A DNA stretch of 33,289 nt from Vibrio neptunius (GCF_000967495.1 NZ_JXXU01000046.1:1-33289); one strand, 5' to 3'; positions 23,669 to 32,888 are shown, counted from the first letter of the stretch. Notes: generated by a model not told the origin, from the letters alone. Translations and numbers: made by a program.

Positions 23669-24478
23669 TTAATGTAGTGTCACTTGAGTTTCACTCATAG
23701 CGTTAACTTGATTTTTTAGCAGCTCAGCTGCCGGGTCATCGGGACATTGGTCGATAAAATACTGATAATCACTCAATGCCATCTGGTGACAATCGAGCTG
23801 CTGATAGATAAACCCACGATCACGTATTTCATACGGGTCATCAGGAACAAAAGTCAGTGCTAAATCCGTGCACTTCAAGGCCAAAGTATAGCGCTCTTCA
23901 CGCAGCAATGCGCTCTTGAGGAGTGCCAGCCAGCGGCCAATGACTGTCGGATTATCAACCGATTTCAGATGCTCATGTTTCAGAGTCGCTAATGGCCCAC
24001 TGTGACCAATCAACCACGCACCGAGTACATGCTTAGAGACGTACTCGCCATTGAACGGGTTGATAAACTGAGGGCTTTCTCCATACCACTCCAGCTTTAG
24101 CAAAAACTGACTTGGAAAGGTCACACCCGTAATGGGAAAGCCTAACTTGCGTCCTAAATAGAGTAATACCGCACCTAAGCTGACCGGAATACCCTTTCGA
24201 CGTTCAAGGACTTTATCAATAAACGCATTGGAAGAGTCGTAATAAGCTTCCTGATCGCCAGTAAAACACCACTCGTGATAAAACAGTCTTAATAACGAAT
24301 CAAAACGCTGCTTTTCGTCCGCATCTTGGCTCAAGTTCAGCTCTGCTTCTTTCAGTAATCGATGCAATTCTCTCTCGGCCCACTGATCATTAGTTGTAGG
24401 GTTGATCGCTTTATTCAGTATCAATGCCCCTTCTGCCAGTTCGATAGCGTCAAAATCTTCATCAAACAACTCAAGCAT
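23669..24478 (-). CDS. sirB1: SirB1 family protein, degenerate transglutaminase fold plus TPR
   Basis: Cytoplasmic protein of 269 aa, homologous to E. coli YchA. A transglutaminase-like domain (about 40-190) precedes a TPR region (about 190-260, RYTLALKCTDLALTFVPDDPYEIRDRGFIYQQLDCHQMALSDYQYFIDQCP). The Cys-His-Asp triad of active transglutaminases is not kept: the equivalent places read Ser (GIPVSLGAVLL), Gln (FPSQFLL) and Asn (FINPFNGE). The protein is thus probably non-catalytic. E. coli YchA, as I recall it, has the same three substitutions. It follows sirB2 and precedes kdsA in the hemA operon. Its function is not known. Confidence 0.9.
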   Translation of the reverse strand: MLELFDEDFDAIELAEGALILNKAINPTTNDQWAERELHRLLKEAELNLSQDADEKQRFDSLLRLFYHEWCFTGDQEAYYDSSNAFIDKVLERRKGIPVSLGAVLLYLGRKLGFPITGVTFPSQFLLKLEWYGESPQFINPFNGEYVSKHVLGAWLIGHSGPLATLKHEHLKSVDNPTVIGRWLALLKSALLREERYTLALKCTDLALTFVPDDPYEIRDRGFIYQQLDCHQMALSDYQYFIDQCPDDPAAELLKNQVNAMSETQVTLH

Positions 24479-24497
24479 GAATATTACCTAGAACCCC

Positions 24498-24881
24498 TTA
24501 ACCTAAAAATATTGGCGCTTTACTGATAGCGACTTTGCCAGCCATTGCTAACCAGCCTAGTGCCCCAAAGAAAGAAAACGTACGCAGTAGTTTATTTTTA
24601 CCTAGTTTAAGTGCAAAGAATCCAAGTGCGATGTAGGCCAGTACACAAGTGATCTTCTCAGTCAACCAAGGGGCAGCTGGTGTAAAAGGAATAAAGCCCG
24701 TGATAAATATCAGACCGATGCCAGACAACAATAGACAGGTATCATTGATATGGGGAAAGATCTTAAAAAACTTCTTCTCAAGTAAACCTGAGTTTGCCAT
24801 CATCATCGCATAACGAACAGACAATAAAGTGGCACTGATTGCTATCGTCAATAGGTGAAAGTGCTTTAAACCTTCGTACAT
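24498..24881 (-). CDS. sirB2: SirB2 family inner-membrane protein
   Basis: Membrane protein of 127 aa with four hydrophobic helices (about 7-27, 47-66, 77-95 and 102-121), homologous to E. coli YchQ. The opening YEGLKHFHLLTIAISATLLSVRY and the internal FFKIFPHINDTCLLLSGI are characteristic of the family. No function is established. It starts 2 bp after the prmC stop, so its ribosome site lies within prmC, and it is translated as part of the hemA operon. Confidence 0.9.
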   Translation of the reverse strand: MYEGLKHFHLLTIAISATLLSVRYAMMMANSGLLEKKFFKIFPHINDTCLLLSGIGLIFITGFIPFTPAAPWLTEKITCVLAYIALGFFALKLGKNKLLRTFSFFGALGWLAMAGKVAISKAPIFLG

Positions 24882-24883
24882 AA

Positions 24884-25753
24884 TTATCTCTCTTGCTTCT
24901 CTGGAGAAAATTGACCTATGGTTACGCGGTCGTTTTCGCCGTAGTCTTTATAAGTTGTAATATTGTGGTACCCCAGTAAGCCCAGAATCTCTCTCACTGC
25001 CGCACCTTGATCGTAACCGTGCTCAAACATCAGCCAGCCATCGCACTGAAGGAAGTTGAGTGCCTGACTTGAAATATGTTTGATGTCAGCCAATCCGTTA
25101 TCTTTTGCTACTAAAGCGCTCAGCGGTTCAAATCGCACGTCTCCCTGTGCCAGATGCGGGTCATGCTCTTCAATATAAGGAGGGTTTGATACTATGAGAG
25201 CAAACTTTGTACCACTTCCTATAGGTTCAAACCAGCTGCCTGATAAAAATTGTGCATTGCGAATACCCAGATGTTCAGCATTAGACTCAGCGAGCTGTTT
25301 AGCTTCTTGCTTGAGATCGATACCCCAAACTTGACGGTTTGGTAACTCTGAAGCAATGGCGAGCGCAATCGCGCCGGTTCCTGTGCCTAAATCGAGAATA
25401 TCACCTTGATTATCAATAGCTTTCTCTAATGCAATTTCAACCAAACGCTCAGTATCTGGACGTGGAATAAGCGTACTGGGGGCGACTTTTAGCGGCAATG
25501 ACCAGAACTCACGTTCCCCAGTAATGTAAGCGACAGGTTCGCCGTTGATTCGACGCTGTAAGTTCGCTTCAAAAGCCAAGATTGCTTCTGAATCCAGAAT
25601 TTTATCAGGCCACGTAAGCAGAAAGGAGCGAGGTTTGTTGAGGGTGTGGCAAAGCAATACCGCCGCGTCAAGAGAGGGCGAATCACTGCCACTCTCTTGA
25701 AGTCTATGGGCGGCACTTTTTAGTGTGTGTTCAACACTGTGCAGTGCAGTCAT
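24884..25753 (-). CDS. prmC: Release factor glutamine methyltransferase PrmC
   Basis: S-adenosylmethionine-dependent enzyme that methylates the glutamine of the GGQ motif of release factors RF1 and RF2. It is 289 aa. A helical N-terminal domain recognises the factor. The methyltransferase domain has the SAM loop DLGTGTGAIALAIA (121-134) and the catalytic NPPY at 190-193. Its substrate RF1 is encoded immediately upstream; only 3 bp separate the prfA stop from the prmC ATG. Confidence 0.97.
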   Translation of the reverse strand: MTALHSVEHTLKSAAHRLQESGSDSPSLDAAVLLCHTLNKPRSFLLTWPDKILDSEAILAFEANLQRRINGEPVAYITGEREFWSLPLKVAPSTLIPRPDTERLVEIALEKAIDNQGDILDLGTGTGAIALAIASELPNRQVWGIDLKQEAKQLAESNAEHLGIRNAQFLSGSWFEPIGSGTKFALIVSNPPYIEEHDPHLAQGDVRFEPLSALVAKDNGLADIKHISSQALNFLQCDGWLMFEHGYDQGAAVREILGLLGYHNITTYKDYGENDRVTIGQFSPEKQER

Positions 25754-25756
25754 TGA

Positions 25757-26845
25757 TTAGTTGTTCTCAGCCAACGCCGCAAGTTGATCCGCCTGATGTT
25801 CCTGAATAACAGGTTCAACCAAGCATCCTAGATCCCCTTCCATGACTTCGTTAAGACGGTAGACAGTCAGGTTAATACGGTGGTCCGATACACGACCTTG
25901 TGGATAGTTGTAAGTGCGAATACGGTCACTACGGTCACCAGAACCAAGCAGGTTACGTCGAGTATCAGATTCTTCAGCAGCCCGTTTCGCTTCTTCCGCC
26001 TGAATAATTCGAGCGGCAAGTACCGACATGGCCTTAGCTTTGTTTTTGTGTTGAGAACGCTCATCCTGACATTCGACTACCGTTCCTGTCGGCAAGTGGG
26101 TAATACGAATCGCAGAATCTGTCGTGTTAACGTGCTGACCACCAGCTCCAGAGGCGCGGAAGGTATCAATCTTTAGGTCAGCCGCTTTAATTTCTGGGAT
26201 TTCCGCTTCTGGAATCTCGGCCATGATAGCCACAGTACATGCGGAAGTGTGGACGCGACCTTGCGATTCAGTCGCTGGCACACGCTGAACTCGGTGACCA
26301 CCTGATTCAAACTTCAATACGCCATAAGCACCGTCTCCAGACACCTTAGCGATCATTTCTTTGTAACCACCGTGCTCTGCCTCATTCGAAGACATAACTT
26401 CAATACGCCAGCCATTTTTCTCAGCAAACTTACTGTACATACGGAAAAGATCACCAGCAAAGATACCCGCTTCGTCGCCACCGGCGCCCGCACGGATTTC
26501 TAAGAAACAGTTGCGGTCGTCATTTGGATCTTTTGGCAACAACAAAATTTGCAGCTCGTCATTGAGACGTTCAATAGTTTCTTTTGCTTCTTTGATCTCT
26601 TCCTGAGCCATTTCGCGCATCTCTGCGTCATCTTCCTTCGCCATTTCTTCAGCGGCTACCAAGTCTTCTTGAGCTTGCTGGTAAGCCTGAAAACACTTAG
26701 TGACTTCCTCTAACTGAGAGTACTCTTTTGATAAGGAACGGAATTTATTTTGGTCACCGATCACGTCCGGATCGCCAAGTAGATGTTGAACTTCTTCGTA
26801 ACGCTCAACCAGTGTTTCTAGCTTAGTTAGAATCGAGGCTTTCAT
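25757..26845 (-). CDS. prfA: Peptide chain release factor 1
   Basis: Recognises UAA and UAG stop codons and triggers hydrolysis of peptidyl-tRNA. It is 362 aa. The RF1-specific tripeptide PAT is at 190-192 (QRVPATESQGR), which separates it from RF2 (SPF). The GGQ motif is at 235-237 (SGAGGQHVN). The N-terminal part is a long coiled-coil domain rich in Glu and Lys. It is the second gene of the operon, 53 bp after hemA. Confidence 0.98.
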   Translation of the reverse strand: MKASILTKLETLVERYEEVQHLLGDPDVIGDQNKFRSLSKEYSQLEEVTKCFQAYQQAQEDLVAAEEMAKEDDAEMREMAQEEIKEAKETIERLNDELQILLLPKDPNDDRNCFLEIRAGAGGDEAGIFAGDLFRMYSKFAEKNGWRIEVMSSNEAEHGGYKEMIAKVSGDGAYGVLKFESGGHRVQRVPATESQGRVHTSACTVAIMAEIPEAEIPEIKAADLKIDTFRASGAGGQHVNTTDSAIRITHLPTGTVVECQDERSQHKNKAKAMSVLAARIIQAEEAKRAAEESDTRRNLLGSGDRSDRIRTYNYPQGRVSDHRINLTVYRLNEVMEGDLGCLVEPVIQEHQADQLAALAENN

Positions 26846-26898
26846 AGTTTTCTTAACTCAGGGTTCGATAAATTGGGCGTCTTTGACGGCCAAAAAAA

Positions 26899-28155
26899 TT
26901 AGGAGTCTTCCAGACCCAAACTTTGTCTTAGCGTAGCAAGCTTAGCTGGCTCGCCTTGCTCCGCCGCATTTTGTAAAGCTCGGGTTGGAGCATGAATCAA
27001 TTTGTTTGTCAGTTTGTTGCTGAGTTCAAGCAGAACCTTTTCAGGCTCGACGCCTGCGGCTAATGACTGAAGGCTTTTGCTCAGCAGATCTTCTCGAATG
27101 TCGTTAGCCGACTTACGGTAGTCGCGAATACTGTCGACCGCTTGGAGAGAGCGTAGCCAAGACATAAAGATGGCGCTCTCTTCACTGACAATCGCTTCCG
27201 CCTGAATGGCTTCCACTTTTCGCTGTTCCATGTTGTTTTCGACAATTGACTGCAAATCATCCACAGAATAAAGGTATGCATCATCCAATTCCGCAACTTG
27301 CGATTCAATATCACGAGGGACAGCGATATCAACCAACAGAATTGGCTGGTGCCGACGAGCTTTCAGTGCACTTTCCACCATACCTTTACCAATGATTGGC
27401 AATGGACTGGCGGTGGAGCTTATCACAATATCAGCACGAGGGAGATGTTCTGGTATCTCAGGCAAGCCAATAATCTGAGCCCCAAATTGTTCCGCGAGAG
27501 GCATAGCACGCTCTCTAGTGCGGTTAGCAACGATCATCTTACTACAACCATTACTTGCCAGATGTTTAGCAACCAACTCAATCGTCTCGCCCGCCCCCAC
27601 CAATAATACGGTCGAATCACGCAGTGATTCAAAGATGTGCTTCGCTAATGTGCAGGCTGCATAAGCGACTGACACCGCATTACCACCGATATCGGTTTCT
27701 GTTCTGACACGTTTTGCAACAGAAAATGTCTTCTGGAACAGTTTTTCCATCGCAGTATCAACCGCTTTGTGCTCACGAGAATCTGAATAGGCTTGTTTGA
27801 CTTGTCCGAGGATTTGCGGTTCGCCTAATACCAAAGAATCTAAACCACAAGAGACTCGCATCAAATGACGAATAGCGGCTTGCTCTTCATGGACATAGAG
27901 GCTGGGTTTTAAATCTTCCGGGCTAACCTGATGGAATTGTGCCAACCAATCAATGACTTTGCTTTTTCCGGAAGACTTAACATCACAATATATTTCAGTA
28001 CGATTACACGTAGAAATAATCACACTGCCGTTTACAAGAGGGTTATCGCCTAACTGATTAAGTGCTTGAGGTAACTTCTCCGGTCCAAATGCGACTTTTT
28101 CTCGCAACTCTACCGAAGCTGTATTGTGGTTAATACCTATGGCAAGCAAAGACAT
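26899..28155 (-). CDS. hemA: Glutamyl-tRNA reductase
   Basis: NADPH-dependent reduction of glutamyl-tRNA(Glu) to glutamate-1-semialdehyde, the first step of haem synthesis by the C5 route. It is 418 aa. The nucleophile Cys50 is in VIISTCNRTEIYC. The Rossmann loop VLLVGAGETIELVAKHL begins near residue 189, and the C-terminal dimerisation domain is helical. It is divergent from lolB across 144 bp, as in E. coli, and heads the hemA-prfA-prmC-sirB2-sirB1-kdsA operon. A minus-strand TAAAAT (near 28205) is a possible -10 element but has a poor -35. Confidence 0.98.
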   Translation of the reverse strand: MSLLAIGINHNTASVELREKVAFGPEKLPQALNQLGDNPLVNGSVIISTCNRTEIYCDVKSSGKSKVIDWLAQFHQVSPEDLKPSLYVHEEQAAIRHLMRVSCGLDSLVLGEPQILGQVKQAYSDSREHKAVDTAMEKLFQKTFSVAKRVRTETDIGGNAVSVAYAACTLAKHIFESLRDSTVLLVGAGETIELVAKHLASNGCSKMIVANRTRERAMPLAEQFGAQIIGLPEIPEHLPRADIVISSTASPLPIIGKGMVESALKARRHQPILLVDIAVPRDIESQVAELDDAYLYSVDDLQSIVENNMEQRKVEAIQAEAIVSEESAIFMSWLRSLQAVDSIRDYRKSANDIREDLLSKSLQSLAAGVEPEKVLLELSNKLTNKLIHAPTRALQNAAEQGEPAKLATLRQSLGLEDS

Positions 28156-28268
28156 GTAATCAAGGTTCTCTGAATCGGCGAATAAACAAATAAGAACGGA
28201 ATTTTACTTGATGACCCAATTTAATTAAAGGGTATCCGGGATATGTTTTCATGACTTCGTGATTTCAA

Positions 28269-28277
28269 TGATATAGT
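28269..28277 (+). promoter_or_regulatory. Candidate extended -10 promoter of lolB
   Basis: TGATATAGT (28269-28277) is an extended -10 element (TGn then TATAGT) with no good -35. The lolB ATG is 22 bases further on, after AAGGA (28289-28293). Confidence 0.4.
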
Positions 28278-28299
28278 GTGGCACAAGATAAGGACTAAA

Positions 28300-28935
28300 A
28301 TGGATAAATTATCAGCAATGGCGGCTTACTTTCGTCCCTTACTCATTTTTCTACTCTCTGGGTTGATTCTGTCTGGTTGTACCACGCTCAACACCAGCAA
28401 TACCAATGTCGAATGGCAAACTCATCAGCAACGCTTGGACAGTATTCTTCAGTATCAATCTAGCGGCAAACTGGGCTACATTTCTCCTCAACAGCGCCAA
28501 TCTCTAAATTTTCATTGGAAACACAGTCCAGAGGCAAGTCAGCTTCGACTCACCACCTTTATCGGCCAGACTGCACTGAACCTGAAAATTACGCCAATTG
28601 GTGCTTCAGTCGAAACCTATGAAGACCAGACCTACACTTCGCACGATGCCCAATCGCTTATTTATCGCCTAACAGGCCTCACCTTACCTGTTGAGCAACT
28701 TAATAACTGGTTCTTAGGTAGCCCCATTAACGCTGACACATACCGACTTAATGACACCAATACTTTGGCCTCATTGACTAAACAGGTTAATGGGCAAATC
28801 TGGCAACTTGATTATCTTAACTATCAAGATATCCAGTATCAGGGTAACATTTTACCTTTGCCACAGAAGCTAAAGTTGAAACAAGGCGATATTTCAATCA
28901 GCATCGTTATATCCAAATGGAATCTTGATCAATGA
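28300..28935 (+). CDS. lolB: LolB outer-membrane lipoprotein receptor
   Basis: Outer-membrane lipoprotein that accepts lipoproteins from periplasmic LolA and inserts them into the outer membrane. The ATG at 28300, six bases after AAGGA, gives 211 aa. A GTG at 28276 would add eight residues but lies on the predicted -10 element. The signal peptide ends in LILSGC, so Cys27 is lipidated. The LolA/LolB half-barrel follows, with QTHQQRLDSILQYQSSGKLGY and YRLTGLTLPVEQLNNWFLG typical of the family. The stop overlaps the ispE start (ATGA). Confidence 0.95.
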   Translation: MDKLSAMAAYFRPLLIFLLSGLILSGCTTLNTSNTNVEWQTHQQRLDSILQYQSSGKLGYISPQQRQSLNFHWKHSPEASQLRLTTFIGQTALNLKITPIGASVETYEDQTYTSHDAQSLIYRLTGLTLPVEQLNNWFLGSPINADTYRLNDTNTLASLTKQVNGQIWQLDYLNYQDIQYQGNILPLPQKLKLKQGDISISIVISKWNLDQ

Positions 28936-29804
28936 TCAGCGAAACAACGCATTGGCCTTCACCGGCAAAATTGAACCTTTTCTTATACATCATAGGTCGC
29001 CGTGACAACGGTTATCACGAGTTGCAAACCTTATTCCAGTTTGTTGATCATGGTGACACCCTCACCATCACTGCTGATCAGAGTGGTGAAATCCGATTGA
29101 CGCCCGATCTGCCGGGCGTAGCTTTGGAAGACAATCTGATTTGGCAGGCGGCTATGGCACTGAAAGCGAAAACAGATTGTTCATACGGTGCACAAATCGA
29201 ATTAGACAAAGTGCTGCCAATGGGCGGAGGCATCGGCGGTGGCTCATCAAACGCAGCAACTGTTTTAGTCGCTCTGAATCACCTATGGCAGACTCACCTA
29301 TCAGAACATGAATTGGCGGAGATTGGGTTAGGGCTTGGCGCTGACGTACCGGTGTTTACACGTGGATTTTCGGCATTTGCTGAGGGCGTAGGCGAAGCGT
29401 TAACTCAGACTGAACCTGAAGAAAGGTGGTACCTCGTCGTTAGACCGGATGTGGCCATCGCAACTGTGGATATTTTCACTCACCCCGCCTTGACTCGAAA
29501 CACACCAAAGCGTGATCTGGCAACACTTCTTGACAGCCCGTACGAAAACGATTGCGAAAAAATTGTTCGAATGCTCTACCCAGAGGTTGATAAGCAACTT
29601 TCTTGGCTGCTACAATATGCGCCGTCAAGACTGACGGGGACCGGATCCTGCGTTTTTGCTGAGTTTTCAAGCCAAAATGAGGCCAACAAGGTTCTTGAAA
29701 GAATGCCTGACAACGTCTCTGCTTTTGTAGCAAAAGGGAAGAACATTTCCCCTTTACATGAGACGCTCGCTAAGTATTGCTTAGCCCACAATATATCTAT
29801 CTAA
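28932..29804 (+). CDS. ispE: 4-diphosphocytidyl-2-C-methyl-D-erythritol kinase
   Basis: GHMP kinase that phosphorylates CDP-methylerythritol in the non-mevalonate isoprenoid pathway. It is 290 aa. Lys13 and Asn15 are in SPAKLNLFL, the ATP loop is PMGGGIGGGSSNAAT (96-110), and catalytic Asp138 is in GLGADVPVF. The start overlaps the lolB stop by 4 bp. prs begins 29 bp after the stop, completing the lolB-ispE-prs order known from E. coli. Confidence 0.97.
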   Translation: MISETTHWPSPAKLNLFLYIIGRRDNGYHELQTLFQFVDHGDTLTITADQSGEIRLTPDLPGVALEDNLIWQAAMALKAKTDCSYGAQIELDKVLPMGGGIGGGSSNAATVLVALNHLWQTHLSEHELAEIGLGLGADVPVFTRGFSAFAEGVGEALTQTEPEERWYLVVRPDVAIATVDIFTHPALTRNTPKRDLATLLDSPYENDCEKIVRMLYPEVDKQLSWLLQYAPSRLTGTGSCVFAEFSSQNEANKVLERMPDNVSAFVAKGKNISPLHETLAKYCLAHNISI

Positions 29805-29833
29805 ATACTGGACGCAACCCTGAGGTTTCCACC

Positions 29834-30778
29834 GTGCCTGATATGAAGCTATTTGCTGGTAACGCTACACCTGAACTAGCCCAACGTATTGCTGATCGTC
29901 TATACATCTCTCTTGGTGATGCAAGTGTTTCTCGTTTTTCGGATGGCGAAGTCGCTGTACAAATTAACGAAAACGTACGTGGTAGTGATGTTTTTATCAT
30001 TCAATCTACCTGCGCACCAACTAACGACAACCTAATGGAACTTGTAGTGATGATTGACGCAATGCGCCGCGCTTCAGCGGGCCGTATTACAGCAGTTATC
30101 CCTTACTTTGGTTACGCTCGCCAAGACCGTCGTGTGCGCTCAGCGCGTGTGCCAATTACAGCAAAAGTTGTTGCTGACTTCCTTTCTAACGTCGGCGTTG
30201 ACCGCGTCCTCACTATCGACCTACACGCAGAGCAAATTCAGGGATTCTTCGACGTCCCTGTAGATAATATTTTCGGTACACCTGTTTTGCTTGAAGATAT
30301 GGAAGCGAGAGGTCTTGAAAATCCAGTTGTGGTTTCTCCAGATCTTGGCGGTGTTGTACGTGCTCGTGCGACAGCTAAAGCTTTAGGCGACATCGATATC
30401 GCTATCGTTGATAAACGTCGTCCACGCGCGAACGTTTCCGAAGTGATGAACTTGATTGGTGATGTAGAAGGCCGTGACTGTGTGATCGTTGATGATATGA
30501 TCGATACTGGCGGCACTCTATGTAAAGCAGCAGAAGCGCTTAAAGAGCGTGGAGCTAAGCGTGTCTTTGCTTACGCAACTCACGCAGTGTTCTCTGGCAA
30601 CGCCGCTCATAACATCAAGAATTCGGTACTGGACCAAGTCATCGTGACAGATTCCATTACTCAATCAAAAGAAATGCAAGCCACGGGTAAAGTGACGACG
30701 CTGAGCTTATCGCGTATGTTGGCTGAAGCCATCCGTCGTATTAGCAACGAAGAGTCTATCTCTGCCATGTTCAACTAA
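29834..30778 (+). CDS. prs: Ribose-phosphate pyrophosphokinase (PRPP synthetase)
   Basis: Makes phosphoribosyl pyrophosphate from ribose 5-phosphate and ATP for purine, pyrimidine, histidine, tryptophan and NAD synthesis. The start is GTG at 29834, with GAGG eight bases upstream, giving 314 aa beginning MPDMKLFAGNATPEL, as in E. coli. A longer frame from the ATG at 29777 would overlap ispE and add residues foreign to the family. The PRPP loop VIVDDMIDTGGTLC is at 217-230, and the flexible YFGYARQDRR segment at 91-100. Confidence 0.97.
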   Translation: MPDMKLFAGNATPELAQRIADRLYISLGDASVSRFSDGEVAVQINENVRGSDVFIIQSTCAPTNDNLMELVVMIDAMRRASAGRITAVIPYFGYARQDRRVRSARVPITAKVVADFLSNVGVDRVLTIDLHAEQIQGFFDVPVDNIFGTPVLLEDMEARGLENPVVVSPDLGGVVRARATAKALGDIDIAIVDKRRPRANVSEVMNLIGDVEGRDCVIVDDMIDTGGTLCKAAEALKERGAKRVFAYATHAVFSGNAAHNIKNSVLDQVIVTDSITQSKEMQATGKVTTLSLSRMLAEAIRRISNEESISAMFN

Positions 30779-30802
30779 GCTTGGATTAGATAAGAATGAC
30801 TT

Positions 30803-30831
30803 AAAAACACCCCACTTTGGGGTGTTTTTTT
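30803..30831 (+). terminator. Terminator after prs
   Basis: AAAAACACCCCA (30803-30814) pairs with TGGGGTGTTTTT (30818-30829) around a CTT loop and ends in a T run. It separates prs from pth. Confidence 0.93.
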
Positions 30832-30927
30832 ATGGCAATAAACTGGCAGTCAACGCACACCTCGCCCGAGCTAAGAAATCTGTGCTATCATACTGCGCTT
30901 TTTGAGATTCCAAGAGAGATCCTAACC

Positions 30928-31518
30928 TTGAGTCAACCGATCAAACTTCTTGTCGGCCTTGCCAATCCTGGGCCTGAATATGCCAGAACTCGCCACAATG
31001 CTGGAGCTTGGGTAGTAGAAGAACTGGCACGTGTTCATAACATCACACTGAAAAACGAAACGAAGTTTTTTGGCCTGACTGGACGCATTATGATCAATGG
31101 TCAAGATCTCCGCTTGCTTATTCCAACGACCTTTATGAATCTCTCTGGTAAATCGATTGCCGCACTGGCAAAGTTCTACCAGATAAAGCCAGAAGAAATA
31201 ATGGTCGCTCACGATGAGCTAGACTTACCTCCCGGTATCGCCAAATTTAAGAAAGGCGGCGGGCACGGCGGACACAATGGCCTCCGTGACACAATTAGTA
31301 AGCTTGGCAATTGCAAAGATTTCTATCGTCTCAGGATCGGCATTGGCCATCCGGGACATAAAGATAAAGTAGCGGGATTTGTTCTAGGCAAAGCGCCTGC
31401 CAAAGAGCAAGAGTTACTGGATGCAGCGGCGGATGAGTCCGTACGCTGTCTAGACATCCTAATAAAGGATGGCCTATCAAAAGCGCAAAACCGTCTACAC
31501 ACGTTCAAAGCAGAATAA
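30928..31518 (+). CDS. pth: Peptidyl-tRNA hydrolase
   Basis: Releases tRNA from peptidyl-tRNA that drops off ribosomes. The start is taken as TTG at 30928, giving 196 aa beginning MSQPIKLLVGLANPG, which matches the family N-terminus. GAGAG lies upstream. An ATG at 30817 would add 37 residues, starts inside the prs terminator and is not credible. Catalytic Asn13, His23 and Asp96 (NPGPEYARTRHNAGAW, VAHDELDLPPG) correspond to E. coli Asn10, His20 and Asp93. ychF begins 10 bp after the stop. Confidence 0.95.
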   Translation: MSQPIKLLVGLANPGPEYARTRHNAGAWVVEELARVHNITLKNETKFFGLTGRIMINGQDLRLLIPTTFMNLSGKSIAALAKFYQIKPEEIMVAHDELDLPPGIAKFKKGGGHGGHNGLRDTISKLGNCKDFYRLRIGIGHPGHKDKVAGFVLGKAPAKEQELLDAAADESVRCLDILIKDGLSKAQNRLHTFKAE

Positions 31519-31528
31519 GGTTAATATC

Positions 31529-32620
31529 ATGGGTTTTAAATGTGGCATCGTTGGTCTACCAAACGTCGGTAAGTCAACTCTGTTTAACGCACTAACTAAA
31601 GCAGGCATCGAGGCAGCAAACTTCCCGTTCTGTACTATCGAGCCAAATACTGGTGTTGTACCTGTACCCGATCTGCGCTTAGACGCGCTAGCAAAGATCG
31701 TTAACCCACAGAAAATCCTGCCAACAACGATGGAATTCGTTGATATTGCAGGCCTGGTTGCTGGTGCATCCAAAGGTGAAGGCCTAGGTAACAAATTCCT
31801 AGCGAACATCCGAGAAACTGACGCAATTGGCCACGTAGTGCGCTGTTTTGAGAACGAAAACATCGTTCACGTAGCTGGTAAAGTGTCTCCTATTGAGGAC
31901 ATCGAGGTTATCAACCTTGAGCTAGCAATGGCCGACCTAGATTCTTGTGAGCGCGCAATTCAACGTAACAACAAGAAAGCAAAAGGTGGCGATAAAGACG
32001 CTAAGTTTGAGCTAACTGTCTTAGAAAAACTACTTCCCGTTCTGACCGAAGGTGGCATGGCCCGCACGGTTGAGCTGGCAAAAGAAGAGCTGGCAGCGAT
32101 TGGCTACTTAAACTTCTTAACCCTCAAACCAACGATGTACATTGCCAACGTCAACGAAGATGGTTTTGAAGATAACCCATACTTAGACGCAGTACGTGAG
32201 TTTGCAGCAAAAGAAAACAACGTTGTTGTACCGGTATGTGCAGCAATTGAATCTGAACTATCTGAACTGGAAGATGAAGATCGCGAAGAATTCCTTGCAG
32301 ACATGGGCATTGAAGAACCAGGCCTGAACCGTGTGATCCGCTCGGGTTATGAGTTACTCACGCTACACACTTACTTCACTGCAGGCGTGAAAGAAGTTCG
32401 AGCATGGACGATTCCGGTTGGAGCAACAGCACCGCAGGCAGCAGGTAAGATTCACACTGACTTTGAAAAAGGATTTATTCGAGCTGAAGTCGTTGGCTAC
32501 GATGATTTCATCGAATTCAACGGTGAAAGTGGTGCAAAAGATGCGGGTAAGTGGCGTTTAGAGGGCAAAGAATACATCGTCAAAGATGGTGATGTCGTTC
32601 ACTTCCGCTTCAACGTTTAA
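31529..32620 (+). CDS. ychF: YchF (EngD/OLA1) ribosome-associated ATPase
   Basis: Obg-family P-loop protein that prefers ATP over GTP and binds ribosomes; linked to translation and redox stress. The ATG at 31529 gives 363 aa; an upstream start at 31469 lies inside pth. G1 is GLPNVGKST (8-16), G3 is DIAGLVAGASKGEGLG, and the usual NKxD is replaced by NVNE, the hallmark of the ATP-preferring subfamily. The C-terminal TGS domain ends in KDGDVVHFRFNV. The pth-ychF pairing is standard. Confidence 0.97.
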   Translation: MGFKCGIVGLPNVGKSTLFNALTKAGIEAANFPFCTIEPNTGVVPVPDLRLDALAKIVNPQKILPTTMEFVDIAGLVAGASKGEGLGNKFLANIRETDAIGHVVRCFENENIVHVAGKVSPIEDIEVINLELAMADLDSCERAIQRNNKKAKGGDKDAKFELTVLEKLLPVLTEGGMARTVELAKEELAAIGYLNFLTLKPTMYIANVNEDGFEDNPYLDAVREFAAKENNVVVPVCAAIESELSELEDEDREEFLADMGIEEPGLNRVIRSGYELLTLHTYFTAGVKEVRAWTIPVGATAPQAAGKIHTDFEKGFIRAEVVGYDDFIEFNGESGAKDAGKWRLEGKEYIVKDGDVVHFRFNV

Positions 32621-32643
32621 TTTCTTTGCAAATCATTAACTTT

Positions 32644-32676
32644 CAAAGCCAGCACTCGTGCTGGCTTTGTCGTTTC
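32644..32676 (+). terminator. Probable terminator after ychF
   Basis: CAAAGCCAGCA (32644-32654) pairs with TGCTGGCTTTG (32659-32669) around a CTCG loop. The following T run is short (TCGTTT), so the stem is strong but the tail weak. Confidence 0.75.
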
Positions 32677-32806
32677 TGAATCTTTGACGCCTATATTAAG
32701 TTAGCTAATGGGTCACACTTTGTTATCACTTTTCGGTGATTAACACGCCTCTTTGTTTAAAAAGAAACCGAACAGTTGATTTATCCCGATTTATTCAAAA
32801 AAACTA

Positions 32807-32835
32807 TTGACGCCTTTGCTCCAACTTCGCATAAT
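32807..32835 (+). promoter_or_regulatory. tRNA operon promoter with stringent-type discriminator
   Basis: TTGACG (32807-32812) and CATAAT (32830-32835) are 17 bp apart. A GC-only stretch (GCGCGCCG, 32836-32843) follows, typical of stable-RNA promoters repressed by ppGpp. The first tRNA begins about 50 bp after the predicted start. Confidence 0.8.
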
Positions 32836-32888
32836 GCGCGCCGTTCCCGATGATAAGGTCAACTATCTGAAAGAACTCAATATGGTAT

